A stretch of 64,000 nt of DNA. Origin: JBNKLG01 sp050292235 (GTDB lineage: Bacteria; Pseudomonadota; Gammaproteobacteria; Chromatiales; Chromatiaceae). The notes under the pieces are model-generated. The model was not told the origin of the DNA. It saw nothing but the letters and a program-made list of their open reading frames with translations, and made no database searches. Below are positions 17,146-26,190 of the stretch, one piece after another; the first letter of the stretch is position 1; each line of letters begins with the position of its first letter. The position numbers and the translations under genes are program-made. The DNA lies in the NCBI GenBank assembly GCA_050292235.1, contig JBNKLG010000005.1:1-64000 (forward strand), in the 5' to 3' direction.

Positions 17146-17973
17146 TCAGGCAATCTCCTGCCCCGAATACTGAATCAAACGCTCAACAAAAAACTGCATT
17201 TGCCCACTGGCACCACTGGGTAGCGGCCACCCACCCACCTGCTTGGCCAATAACTTAAAGGCCTGGGCCGCTTTACTGCTGGGTGCCGACAGCACCACCG
17301 GTTTTTGCGATTTGACCGCCTTTCGCATCTGTTCATCATAGGGAATCATGCCCGCATGCACCATCAGTGCATCCAAGTAGCGATCCGTAACCCGACAGAT
17401 CTTATTGTAGAGCTCCTGCCCCTCCTGACTGCTGCGAACCATGTTGGTCAGAATACGGAAGCGCTCAATACCGTAGTCCCGGTTAAGCAGTTTAATCAGC
17501 GCATAGGCATCGGTGATCGAGGCAGGCTCATCGCATACAACAACGACCACCTCTTGAGCTGCCCGACTGAAGCTGACCACTGCATTAGAGATCCCCGCAG
17601 CCGTATCCACAATCAGGGTATCCAGATCATCCCCCACCTCGCTGAAGGCATGGATGATGCCGATATGTTCAGCCTGAGACAGCTCTGCCATGGCCTGTAC
17701 GCCAGAGGCCCCCGGTACTACCTTGAGCCCAGCAGGGCCCTCGATAATGACATCAGACAGCTCCCGCTCACCCCTGAGAACATGAGAAAGGTCATAGTTG
17801 GCATGCAACCCCAGGACCACATCCACATTAGCCAACCCCAGATCAGCATCCAGCAACATGACCTTATTCCCACCCTGAGACAGAGCCACGCCCAGATTAA
17901 CGGCGACATTGGTCTTACCGACCCCGCCCTTACCACCGGTAACGGCCACTACCCTAATTGGATGTTGATTCAT
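17146..17973 (-). CDS. fleN: Flagellar number regulator FleN/FlhG (MinD-like ATPase)
   Basis: 275 residues. Deviant Walker A GGKGGVGKTN near residues 14-23, then VMLLDADLGLANVDVVLGL and DTLIVDTAAGISNAVVSFSRAA. In polar flagellates this ATPase limits flagellar number by restraining FleQ and FlhF. It is separated from flhF by 122 bases that contain a perfect TATAAT on the minus strand (18058-18063) without a matching -35, so an internal promoter is possible but not shown. Downstream fliA follows almost without a gap. Confidence 0.95.
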   Translation of the reverse strand: MNQHPIRVVAVTGGKGGVGKTNVAVNLGVALSQGGNKVMLLDADLGLANVDVVLGLHANYDLSHVLRGERELSDVIIEGPAGLKVVPGASGVQAMAELSQAEHIGIIHAFSEVGDDLDTLIVDTAAGISNAVVSFSRAAQEVVVVVCDEPASITDAYALIKLLNRDYGIERFRILTNMVRSSQEGQELYNKICRVTDRYLDALMVHAGMIPYDEQMRKAVKSQKPVVLSAPSSKAAQAFKLLAKQVGGWPLPSGASGQMQFFVERLIQYSGQEIA

Positions 17974-18095
17974 ATTGCAGGCTCAACCTTCGCATGCTGA
18001 CTTGAAGCTTAGCCGACTCCTTGGATAATTGGCCAAACCTCTGTGATTATGGTGACAATTATATAGTCTAGAGGGGAATTCCGCTTTTCACGCCA

Positions 18096-19559
18096 TCAAA
18101 CCCGCACTTCTGCTGCCAGCCCCCCCAGGGCATAGGCCAGGTATTGGTCACTCTGACTGATGGCATACTGCTGGCTCATGTTGACGGCACGGTTGACCAA
18201 AGCCTGAGGCCGGGGCAGGTGCATATCTTCAGGCACCTTCTGCCCATCGGTGACAAAGGCCATCGGTAAACTGCGACGGATCATGGCGGAAAAGACACCC
18301 CCCAAGGCTGTCGCCTCGTCGGCCTTAGTGATCACGCAACCTTCTGGCGATACCATCCGAAAGGCCTGGATACATTGTTCCAGAGCCGATTGCTGAGTGC
18401 TGGCAGCCAATGTCAACAACACGCGAATAGCATGGCCTTCCGGCGTCAACATAGCCAATTGCTCGTCCAGATGGACATCACGCTGCCCCATGCCCGCCGT
18501 ATCGATCAACACCAATCGCTTTGAGCTGAACTCATCCAAAGCAGACCGCATCTCCTTGGCTGAGTTCACCCGACGCACCGGCACATCCAACAGACGGCCA
18601 AAACCGGCCAATTGATCATGGGCACCCAATCGATAGCCGTCCGCAGAAATCAGCGCCAACTGCCGGTTGCCATGACGCAATGAGAAACGGGCCGCAATCT
18701 TGGCGATGGTGGTGGTCTTTCCCACCCCAGTCGGACCAACCAAGGCCACCACCCCACCCTCGTCCAGAAGCTGGGGTTCATACAGGGGAAGACTGGCCGC
18801 CAGAATGCCCAAGACACGGCGCCAGGCCTTTTCCAGATCACTGTAATCAGCCACTTTTTTCACCAGTCCATGACAGAGATCGCTGCTCAGCTCCAATCCC
18901 ATGAGACGACGAAACAGCATCTGCGCCTGGGGGTGACTACGTCCCATCTCCCCCCACCCCAATAGAGAAAACTCCCCCTGCATAAGACGACGCATCTCGG
19001 CCATCTCCTCACGCATATGCTTTAGTGTCCGATCCCCTTCCACTTCGCTAACAGCGGCATGACAGCTCTGTTGCGCCCTGGTATCGTTTTTCTCCACGGC
19101 CCTTAAATTGGGCCTAACAGCAACCTTTGGCTTAGGAGTGGGCTGTTCAGATGCCCTCGCTTGCGTAGAGAGTGACAAAAAATCGTCACCCACCTCTTCG
19201 GACCAAGCCAGGCTCTGAGATGGCACATCAGATTTACCCAAAATCTTAGCAACAGGACGGGGTGGCGTTTTTACAGAGGCCGGACGCGGTGGCACCTGGG
19301 TACGCCAATCCTGGTTAGTAACGGCATTATGGGTGTCAAAACCGGAAAGATCTGGGCGGCTGCGTGGGTTTTTTGGCGCCCTAGCCCGGACAGGCTCTTC
19401 TTGATGCAACGCTGACTCATCGAAATCGACCGCTGCCACCAGCTCGATACCCTCATCGGTCTTGCAATTCGACAGAATCACGGCATCGGCGCCTAGGGTC
19501 TCCCGCACCTGGCGTAGTGCCTGTCGCATATCCGCAGCCTGAAACCGTTTCATTTTCAT
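18096..19559 (-). CDS. flhF: Flagellar placement GTPase FlhF
   Basis: 487 residues. The N-terminal segment MKMKRFQAADMRQALRQVRE and GADAVILSN are typical of FlhF. A long variable basic/Pro-rich B domain runs from about 55 to 200. The C-terminal SRP-type GTPase NG domain has GPTGVGKTTTIAKIAARF, LISADGYRLGAHDQL, LVLIDTAGMGQ and CVITKADEA. It marks the cell pole for flagellar assembly. It follows flhA by 12 bases. Confidence 0.95.
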   Translation of the reverse strand: MKMKRFQAADMRQALRQVRETLGADAVILSNCKTDEGIELVAAVDFDESALHQEEPVRARAPKNPRSRPDLSGFDTHNAVTNQDWRTQVPPRPASVKTPPRPVAKILGKSDVPSQSLAWSEEVGDDFLSLSTQARASEQPTPKPKVAVRPNLRAVEKNDTRAQQSCHAAVSEVEGDRTLKHMREEMAEMRRLMQGEFSLLGWGEMGRSHPQAQMLFRRLMGLELSSDLCHGLVKKVADYSDLEKAWRRVLGILAASLPLYEPQLLDEGGVVALVGPTGVGKTTTIAKIAARFSLRHGNRQLALISADGYRLGAHDQLAGFGRLLDVPVRRVNSAKEMRSALDEFSSKRLVLIDTAGMGQRDVHLDEQLAMLTPEGHAIRVLLTLAASTQQSALEQCIQAFRMVSPEGCVITKADEATALGGVFSAMIRRSLPMAFVTDGQKVPEDMHLPRPQALVNRAVNMSQQYAISQSDQYLAYALGGLAAEVRV

Positions 19560-19571
19560 GATTCACCACCC

Positions 19572-21668
19572 TTAGGCGTTTTGATTTCCAATGGTCGCCA
19601 CCACTCGAATGCGGCGATTCTCGGGCACTTCGTTGTAAGACAACACATGCATACCTGGCACACTATGTTTCACAAAGCGTGCCATCCAGGGTCGAATCGG
19701 AGCGGCCACCAACAATACGGACTCATCGCCGGTCATACTCTGCTGCTGAGCAGCCAATACCAGGGACTGCTGCACCTGTTCAGCCAGACCTGGTTCAAAA
19801 GCAATACCGTTCTCATCGGCATCCTGCACGCCACGGGTCAGGAGTTGCTCCAGATTGGGCTCCAGTACCAACACAGGGATCTCATCCACAGGCCCGGTGA
19901 TCTGCTGCACGATGGAACGGGACAGAGCGATGCGCACCTGAGCAGTCAACAGCTGCGGATCGCTGGTCATGGCACCGTGCTCAGCCAGGGTTTCTGCAAT
20001 AGTACGAATATCGCGAATAGAGACCCCTTCGCCCAAAAGGTTCTGCAATATCTTGAGGATACGACCGATGGTCAAGGTCTTGGGCACCAAGTCCTCGATC
20101 AACTTGGGCGCGATCTTACTCAGGTTATCCAAAAGTTTTTGTACCTCTTCATGGCCCAGCAATTCATGGGCATGGGATTGGAGAACCTCACTGAGATGGG
20201 TCGCCACCACAGTGCCCGCATCCACCACGGTATAGCCATAGCTTTGAGCCTGATCACGCTGGGTCTCATTGATCCAGACAGCTTCCAGTCCAAAGGCGGG
20301 GTCTTTGGTTTTAACCCCTTGCAAGGCGCCAAACACCTGACCTGGATTGATCGCCATGAGCTGATCCGGTTGGATATCGGCCTCAGCCACCGGCACGCCG
20401 TGGAGCGTCAAACGATAGGCGTTGGGTGAAAGATCAAGATTATCCCGGATATGTACGGGCTGAATCAGGAAACCCAGATCCTGAGACAGTTTCTTGCGCA
20501 CACCTTTGATGCGATTCATCAGCTGGCCACCCTGGTTTTTGTCCACCAAAGGGATAAGCCGATAGCCAACTTCCAGACCGATAATGTCCACAGGTGCCAC
20601 ATCATCCCAACTCAGCTCTCTGACCTCGGGAATCTTTTCAACCGTTGCTTCCCTCTGCGCAGCCTGGGCCTGTCGCGCCTGTCCCTCTTTACGCAGATAC
20701 CAAGCGGCGCCACCGGATACTAATGAGAGGGAGAGAAAAGCCAGATTCGGCATACCCGGAATGAGGCCGATAAACCCCAGGATACCTGAGGAGACCGATA
20801 AGGCCCTGGGATCGGTGAACATTTGCTCCATGACCTGACCACCCAGATCACGTTTGCTGTCACTTACCCGGGTCACGATGATGGCGGTTGCAGTAGAGAG
20901 CAACAGGGCCGGGATCTGTGCCACCAGACCATCACCAATGGTCAACAGCACGTAGTATTCCAGGGCCGTATTGAAATCCAGCCCATGCTGCAACATACCA
21001 ATAGCAAGACCACCAATGATGTTGATGGCGAGAATGAGCACACCGGCCATGGCGTCACCACGCACAAACTTGCTGGCACCATCCATAGAACCGTAAAACT
21101 CAGCCTCGGCAGCGATAGATTCGCGACGACGCCGTGCCTCTTCATGATCGATCATTCCGGTATTGAGGTCGGCATCAATGGCCATCTGTTTGCCGGGCAT
21201 GGCGTCCAAGGTGAAGCGGGCGCTCACCTCGGATACTCGCCCGGCACCCTTGGTCACCACCACGAAGTTGATGATCACCAGAATGGCAAATACCACCAAG
21301 CCCACCGCAAAGTTGCCACCAATGACGAAGGCACCAAAGGACTCGATCACCTTACCGGCTGCATCCCCACCCTGATGCCCTTCCAACAGCACAACCCGGG
21401 TCGAAGCCACATTCAGGGCCAGACGAAACAGCGTGGCCACCAGCAGCAGACTGGGAAACACCCCGAACTCCAGGGGCCGCAGGGTATAGAGCACGACCAG
21501 CATCACCACCAGGGAGAGGGTGATATTGAAGGTAAACATGATATCCAAGGCCAGAGCTGGCAGAGGCACAACTACCATGGCCAGCAGCACCAGAAGACCA
21601 ATAGGTGCGCCCAAACCTGTCAGACTTCCAGGGGAGAGCCTCTTCACATAATTCAGCGTTGCTTCCAC
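19572..21668 (-). CDS. flhA: Flagellar export gate protein FlhA
   Basis: 698 residues, full family length. Seven or eight membrane helices fill the first 330 residues, with the conserved cytoplasmic FHIPEP-like loop DADLNTGMIDHEEARRRRES. The C-terminal half is the ring-forming cytoplasmic domain (MNRIKGVRKKLSQDLGF, INPGQVFGALQGV, LSRSIVQQITG). It is part of the type III export gate of the flagellum and binds substrate chaperones. It lies 17 bases after flhB. Confidence 0.97.
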   Translation of the reverse strand: MEATLNYVKRLSPGSLTGLGAPIGLLVLLAMVVVPLPALALDIMFTFNITLSLVVMLVVLYTLRPLEFGVFPSLLLVATLFRLALNVASTRVVLLEGHQGGDAAGKVIESFGAFVIGGNFAVGLVVFAILVIINFVVVTKGAGRVSEVSARFTLDAMPGKQMAIDADLNTGMIDHEEARRRRESIAAEAEFYGSMDGASKFVRGDAMAGVLILAINIIGGLAIGMLQHGLDFNTALEYYVLLTIGDGLVAQIPALLLSTATAIIVTRVSDSKRDLGGQVMEQMFTDPRALSVSSGILGFIGLIPGMPNLAFLSLSLVSGGAAWYLRKEGQARQAQAAQREATVEKIPEVRELSWDDVAPVDIIGLEVGYRLIPLVDKNQGGQLMNRIKGVRKKLSQDLGFLIQPVHIRDNLDLSPNAYRLTLHGVPVAEADIQPDQLMAINPGQVFGALQGVKTKDPAFGLEAVWINETQRDQAQSYGYTVVDAGTVVATHLSEVLQSHAHELLGHEEVQKLLDNLSKIAPKLIEDLVPKTLTIGRILKILQNLLGEGVSIRDIRTIAETLAEHGAMTSDPQLLTAQVRIALSRSIVQQITGPVDEIPVLVLEPNLEQLLTRGVQDADENGIAFEPGLAEQVQQSLVLAAQQQSMTGDESVLLVAAPIRPWMARFVKHSVPGMHVLSYNEVPENRRIRVVATIGNQNA

Positions 21669-21685
21669 GATTCAATCCACCTTGG

Positions 21686-22831
21686 TTAGGTTCTGGCTTC
21701 GGTTTGAAGATCTTTGGGTATGGGGTACTCATCCGGTGCCTGAGGAATAACACCACCCTGCTGCTGCCATTGGCGCAGCTGGTAGACATAGGCCAATAGC
21801 TTGGCTACTGCCAGGTAAAGACCCTGAGGTATGGCATCCCCAATCTCGGTATTGAAATAGATGGCGCGGGCAAGCAAGGGAGATTCGATCACCGGCACAT
21901 CATGATGGGTACCAACGCGACGGATATTGGCTGCGACCAGATCCGCCCCTTTAGCGACGACCTTAGGTGCCCTCATCTTGAGTTGGTCATAACGAAGCGC
22001 AACAGCAAAGTGCGTCGGGTTGGTCACAATCACATCCGCTTTGGGCACCTCCTGCATCATGCGACTGAAGGCCGCTTCCCGTTGCAGCTGGCGGATACGC
22101 CCCTTCACCTTGGGGTCACCCTCTGTGTTCTTGTACTCCTCTTTCATCTCCTGCTTGGTCATGCGCAGCTGGCGCTTGTGGTTCCACAGCTGAAAAGGCA
22201 CATCAATGGCGGCCACCACCACCAAAGCAGAGGTCATCAGCAATACCGACCAGGTGATCAGAGACATCATCTCCGACGCAGCAGACTTCAAGTCCATAGC
22301 CGCCAAGCCCAAATAGCGATCGATGTTTTGCCACAACAACAAAACCGTCACGCCACCAATGAGCAGGAACTTGGACAAAGATTTGACCAGTTCGACCACC
22401 ACGGTGACCGAAAACAGACGCTTGATGCCTTTTAGGGGATTGATCTTACTGAGCTTGAAGGTCAGGCTTTCGGCGGAAAACACGAGGCCACTGATGACGA
22501 CAGAGGAGGCGATAGCCACCACCACCATGACCACGAAAAAGGGTGCTAACATCCATAACGCCTCTTGAATGGCGTCAATTAAATGGCGAAGCAGTGCACT
22601 GGCGTCATAGACATCTGCACGATCAAGCTGAAAACTGGCCAGGGTAACGCCCCTGAAGCCATCACCCAGATAATTCAACATCACCACCAGAGTCGCCACA
22701 CCCAGGAGGGTCATGGCAAAGGTATTCAGCTCACGGGAACGGGCTACCTGACCCTTTTTGCGGGCATCGTCAAGACGTTTTCCACTGGGGTCTTCTGTTT
22801 TTTCTTGACCGTCTTCGTTCTCTTGGGCCAC
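21686..22831 (-). CDS. flhB: Flagellar export switch protein FlhB
   Basis: 381 residues. The start MAQENEDGQEKTEDPSGKRL has the family signature EKTE-PS--RL. Four membrane helices lie in the first 220 residues. The cytoplasmic domain carries the self-cleavage motif NPTH (ADVIVTNPTHFAVALRY), which changes export specificity from rod/hook to filament proteins. A Pro-containing tail follows. It is the first gene of the minus-strand flagellar block; a weak sigma-54-like site lies about 40 bases upstream. Confidence 0.97.
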   Translation of the reverse strand: MAQENEDGQEKTEDPSGKRLDDARKKGQVARSRELNTFAMTLLGVATLVVMLNYLGDGFRGVTLASFQLDRADVYDASALLRHLIDAIQEALWMLAPFFVVMVVVAIASSVVISGLVFSAESLTFKLSKINPLKGIKRLFSVTVVVELVKSLSKFLLIGGVTVLLLWQNIDRYLGLAAMDLKSAASEMMSLITWSVLLMTSALVVVAAIDVPFQLWNHKRQLRMTKQEMKEEYKNTEGDPKVKGRIRQLQREAAFSRMMQEVPKADVIVTNPTHFAVALRYDQLKMRAPKVVAKGADLVAANIRRVGTHHDVPVIESPLLARAIYFNTEIGDAIPQGLYLAVAKLLAYVYQLRQWQQQGGVIPQAPDEYPIPKDLQTEART

Positions 22832-22868
22832 GGGGCTCTGCCTCTAGAAGGTTTCTGCCCAGAGGCTG

Positions 22869-22885
22869 TACAAGAATCAGGCCAA
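22869..22885 (-). promoter_or_regulatory. Possible sigma-54 promoter upstream of flhB
   Basis: On the minus strand TTGGCCTGATTCTTGTA has the -24 element TGGC and TTG at the right distance, but GT instead of GC at -12. It ends about 38 bases before the flhB start. Position and partial match favour it, the missing C argues against it. Confidence 0.35.
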
Positions 22886-22930
22886 AATTAGTTCATGTCC
22901 CAGAAAACTAAAAAGATGGGGGACCTGTTG

Positions 22931-23515
22931 TTAATGCGAAGAGTGACCTGTCGCCAGGTCCAGCAATCCCAATGCCTTTCTCATCGAATCCACATCCAGA
23001 GTCTGCAAAGTGTCGATGATATTAGGATAGAACCTGGCGTGATAGCCATATCCTCCTTCTTTCAGCTCCTGAATCGCCTGTTCTTTTGTCCAGCCCTGAA
23101 AGACGATGCGGTAGGCGGCTGAAACGGTACCGGTACGATCTGAGCCATGCCAGCAATGGATAAGTATCGGGCCTTTGGATTTCTGAATAACCCTCAGGGC
23201 CTGCACCAACTGCTCGGGCCGAATATAACCGGCATTCATTTTGATGTGGTGCAGTTTGATCTGGAGGTTTTCCGCCTCATCATCGTCCGAATGGTATTGA
23301 CGCAGATTCAATACCTCCTTGATGCCGAATGCTTTCAGCTCACCAAAAGCCTGACTGTCCGGCTGCTCAGAGCGATAGACTTTATTATCTAATGCATAGA
23401 AATTTCCCAACTTGGAACCGATAACAGGAACGGCCCAATCCGCAGGCCTCAATCTGACCTCGGCCTGAACAGCCAAAGCACAGAAAACCATGACTACCAA
23501 AATAGGCGTTTTCAT
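22931..23515 (-). CDS. Exported dual-specificity/tyrosine phosphatase-like protein
   Basis: 194 residues from the ATG at 23515, whose A is shared with the truD stop (TGATG). An earlier in-frame ATG at 23533 lies inside truD. A signal peptide is clear (MKTPILVVMVFCALAVQA). The catalytic loop HCWHGSDRTGT fits HCX5RT of Cys-dependent phosphatases, and NLRQYHSDDDEAE upstream resembles the general-acid region of bacterial DSP-like enzymes. It should act in the periplasm; substrate unknown. Closest described relatives are DSPc-like exported phosphatases often annotated only by domain. The position after truD, where surE is usual in gammaproteobacteria, is unusual. Confidence 0.75.
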   Translation of the reverse strand: MKTPILVVMVFCALAVQAEVRLRPADWAVPVIGSKLGNFYALDNKVYRSEQPDSQAFGELKAFGIKEVLNLRQYHSDDDEAENLQIKLHHIKMNAGYIRPEQLVQALRVIQKSKGPILIHCWHGSDRTGTVSAAYRIVFQGWTKEQAIQELKEGGYGYHARFYPNIIDTLQTLDVDSMRKALGLLDLATGHSSH

Positions 23516-24594
23516 CAGGAATGTTGCGCGCATTTTTTACCTCGTTTTCGGCTGGGTAATTTGGGCCAATCAGTCAAAGGTACCAATTCTGCCAGCAGCG
23601 CCGTGGCATAGGCACCTGGAAGTAAGCGAAATTCCAGCATCAGGTCATTGCCCTGCCAAGACCAGGAGAGCCCCTGAGCCACGGCTCGCAAGGCGCGGCG
23701 CTGGGGGCGCAACCGGTTTTTGATCAGCCCCTGCACCCAAAAAGCCTCCCCTTTCATCACCTGGGCCTCCAGGGCCGCGGCATCCAGGTCAGGTCGGGGC
23801 TCGCCGCTGCCGGGCAGTGGCCCGGTAGGCACCAATTCCAAATCAGCACAGCGTGCCTGAAGATCAGCACCAGCCTCTACCAGAGGAAACAGCCGCCCTT
23901 CCGCCACCACCTCCACCAGATCACCGGACATCAATTGCTGCCACTGGCCCTGCTCAATCCGTTTGGCCAACACCTGATTGAACAGGTAGGCCCGCACGGC
24001 AGAGAGGCAAAAGCCCTGTTGCTGACGACGGGGACGCTGCTCTCCAGAGAACCAGGCACGGGCCTGGGTCAGATTGGCCGCCTTGCGACCAAATCGCTGT
24101 TCGCCAAAATAGTTGGGGAAGCCCTGTTTGGCAATGCGTTCAAGCCGAGATTCGGCCTGAGTGGCATCACCCTGAACATCCCGCAAACGAATCTGGAAGG
24201 CATTGGCCTCATGATCACCCCGACGAAGAGGGCTCGGGTGACGGTCCTGGGCCAGCAACCGCAGACCCTCTCCCAGATCCCAACGCTCCGGCTGAGCCCC
24301 TGAACGCCAAGGCAAAGAAAACCATTGTCGACAAACGCCCTGGCGATCCTTGAGCCCGGCATAGCTGACTGCGGATAGTGGCGCACCACTGGCCCTAGCC
24401 AGACAGCGAGCGGCCCACTGGGTATTCTGCTGGCACTTCTCCAGATAAAGCCAGAGGAAGTCTCCCTGACCCTGGGGCGAAAAGCCCAGAATCTCTTCTA
24501 CCAGAAAGTCTTCCGGCCGTTGTTTGAACACTACCTCAAGACAGGGGCCACCGTAAGCTCGCGGCCAATCCGGCAGCGCAAAGACCTCCGTCAC
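23515..24594 (-). CDS. truD: tRNA pseudouridine(13) synthase TruD
   Basis: 359 residues, family length. The catalytic Asp is in SYAGLKDRQGVCRQWF; ANAFQIRLRD, FPNYFGEQRFGR and AVRAYLFNQVL are also family signatures. It makes pseudouridine at position 13 of tRNA-Glu in the cytoplasm. It overlaps ispF by 4 bases (ATGA) and is followed by the phosphatase gene with a TGATG overlap. Confidence 0.96.
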   Translation of the reverse strand: MTEVFALPDWPRAYGGPCLEVVFKQRPEDFLVEEILGFSPQGQGDFLWLYLEKCQQNTQWAARCLARASGAPLSAVSYAGLKDRQGVCRQWFSLPWRSGAQPERWDLGEGLRLLAQDRHPSPLRRGDHEANAFQIRLRDVQGDATQAESRLERIAKQGFPNYFGEQRFGRKAANLTQARAWFSGEQRPRRQQQGFCLSAVRAYLFNQVLAKRIEQGQWQQLMSGDLVEVVAEGRLFPLVEAGADLQARCADLELVPTGPLPGSGEPRPDLDAAALEAQVMKGEAFWVQGLIKNRLRPQRRALRAVAQGLSWSWQGNDLMLEFRLLPGAYATALLAELVPLTDWPKLPSRKRGKKCAQHS

Positions 24595-25070
24595 TCGACC
24601 AGATCATCCAGCAGCACCACGGCAAAGGCAGCAATCCCCTCGCCCCGACCGGTGAAGCCTAGGTGCTCAGTGGTGGTGGCCTTGACATTGACCTGCCGCG
24701 GCTTGACCTGGAGATCCTCGGCCAGAATATCGCCCATGGCATCGATATAGGGGGCCAGCCTGGGTTTCTGGGCCACCAGGGTCAGATCGACATTGACCAC
24801 ACCATAGCCGCGTTCAGCCACCCGATTCATTACTTCCCTCAGCAGCAGACGGCTATTGCTGTCTTTATAACGAGGGTCGGTATCGGGAAAATGGCGCCCG
24901 ATATCCCCCAGACCGGCGGCACCCAAAAGGGCATCACAGAGAGCATGAAGGGCCACATCGCCATCAGAGTGGGCCTCCAGACCCAGATGATAATCCACTT
25001 CGATACCGCAGAGAATCAGCCTTCGGCCTTCGGCAAACCGATGGACATCAATGCCCTGTCCAATTCTCAT
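24591..25070 (-). CDS. ispF: 2-C-methyl-D-erythritol 2,4-cyclodiphosphate synthase IspF
   Basis: 159 residues. Metal-binding residues are in GQGIDVHRF (Asp8, His10) and the substrate loop in EAHSDGDVALHALCDALLGA. DIGRHFPDTDPRYK and ATTTEHLGFTGRGEGIAA are also diagnostic. It forms the cyclic diphosphate in the MEP isoprenoid pathway and works next after IspD and IspE. It overlaps ispD and truD by 4 bases each. It is not fused to IspD. Confidence 0.97.
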   Translation of the reverse strand: MRIGQGIDVHRFAEGRRLILCGIEVDYHLGLEAHSDGDVALHALCDALLGAAGLGDIGRHFPDTDPRYKDSNSRLLLREVMNRVAERGYGVVNVDLTLVAQKPRLAPYIDAMGDILAEDLQVKPRQVNVKATTTEHLGFTGRGEGIAAFAVVLLDDLVE

Positions 25071-25768
25071 TCTGTTTCCACCTGTCGTGACAAATAGAAT
25101 TCGGCCAAGGCCAGGTCCTCCGGTCGGGTAATCTTAAGATTATCTCCATGGCCTTCAACCAGCAGGGGCTGCTGACCCGCCAGCTCCATGGCTGAAGCCT
25201 CATCGGTCACCAGCTGCCCCAGAGCCAGGGCCTGGCTCAGGGCCTGGTGCAAAGGACCGAAACGAAACATCTGGGGGGTAAAGGCATGCCAGAGATGGCT
25301 GCGATCCAAGGTGGATTGAATCTGACCCTGGTCATCGCCCAGTTTCATGGTGTCGCGCACCGGCATGGCCAGCAAACCGCCCAGAGGATGATCCGCCAAC
25401 TGCGCCACAAGCTGTTGCAGATCTTCAGTGCGTACACAGGGCCGGGCGGCGTCATGCACCAGCACCCAATCTTCATCAACGGCAACAGCAACCAGGGCAT
25501 TAAGGGCGTTGACCACAGAATGGGGGCGCTCGGCACCACCATCCACGCGGATCACCCGCTCATCCTGGGCAAAACGACTCTGAGACCACCAAGGATCACG
25601 TTCCGCCAGGGAAAGATAGAGGCCACTCAGGGGCAAGCTATCGAAAAGACGCTGCAGAGTGCGGTCCAGAATAGTCTCACCACCCAAAGAGAGATACTGC
25701 TTAGGTATCTCGGCACCAACCCGACTGCCAATACCCGCAGCGGGGACTACCGCCCAGTAGCGGCTCAT
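25067..25768 (-). CDS. ispD: 2-C-methyl-D-erythritol 4-phosphate cytidylyltransferase IspD
   Basis: 233 residues. The N-terminal nucleotide-binding loop VVPAAGIGSRVGAEIPKQYL and the VLVHDAARPCV and TDEASAMEL motifs identify it. It couples MEP to CTP in isoprenoid synthesis. The start ATG overlaps the ftsB stop (ATGA), and its own stop overlaps the ispF start, so ftsB-ispD-ispF-truD are translationally linked, the common gammaproteobacterial order. Confidence 0.97.
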   Translation of the reverse strand: MSRYWAVVPAAGIGSRVGAEIPKQYLSLGGETILDRTLQRLFDSLPLSGLYLSLAERDPWWSQSRFAQDERVIRVDGGAERPHSVVNALNALVAVAVDEDWVLVHDAARPCVRTEDLQQLVAQLADHPLGGLLAMPVRDTMKLGDDQGQIQSTLDRSHLWHAFTPQMFRFGPLHQALSQALALGQLVTDEASAMELAGQQPLLVEGHGDNLKITRPEDLALAEFYLSRQVETE

Positions 25769-26067
25769 GGAGCATCCTTTTTGCTGTCGTCAACGATCTG
25801 GTAATACTCTTCACCCTCGCGCACCATGCCCAGATCCTGGCGGGCGCGTTCTTCCACCGCATCCTTTCCCCGTTTGAGATCAATGACCTCAGCGGCCAGA
25901 CGATTATTGGCCTCGCGCTTTTCCTTAAGTTCCTGGCGAATGCTGTTATTGGTTCGCTGCAAGACGGTCAGCTCAGCCAGACCACCGCCTCGACGCCACA
26001 GCTGATACTGCAACCCAATCAGCAAGGCCAACAACAGCAGAATCAACCAACGCACACCCGTATCCAC
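25765..26067 (-). CDS. ftsB: Cell division protein FtsB
   Basis: 100 residues from a GTG at 26067. One membrane helix (WLILLLLALLIGLQYQLW, about 6-23) is followed by a coiled coil (LQRTNNSIRQELKEKREANNRLAAEVIDLKRG) and ERARQDLGMVREGE, which is characteristic of FtsB. It forms the FtsQLB complex in the divisome. The eno gene precedes it after 123 bases containing a short inverted repeat. Confidence 0.93.
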   Translation of the reverse strand: MDTGVRWLILLLLALLIGLQYQLWRRGGGLAELTVLQRTNNSIRQELKEKREANNRLAAEVIDLKRGKDAVEERARQDLGMVREGEEYYQIVDDSKKDAP

Positions 26068-26125
26068 TCAACCAACCAGAAAGCCATCATCGCCTTGTGC
26101 TTCCTGTTATTCATCTACTTGTAAA

Positions 26126-26151
26126 GGCATCCCATGTCCCTATAGGATGCC
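26126..26151 (-). terminator. Short stem-loop between eno and ftsB
   Basis: GGCATCC (26126-26132) and GGATGCC (26145-26151) form a perfect 7-pair stem with a 12-base loop. On the minus strand it is followed by TTTACAAG, a short T-run. It probably attenuates read-through from eno into ftsB; a weak terminator at best. Confidence 0.4.
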
Positions 26152-26190
26152 ATAAGAAACAGCGCCCCTCCCTAGCCGCGGTCATCTAAA

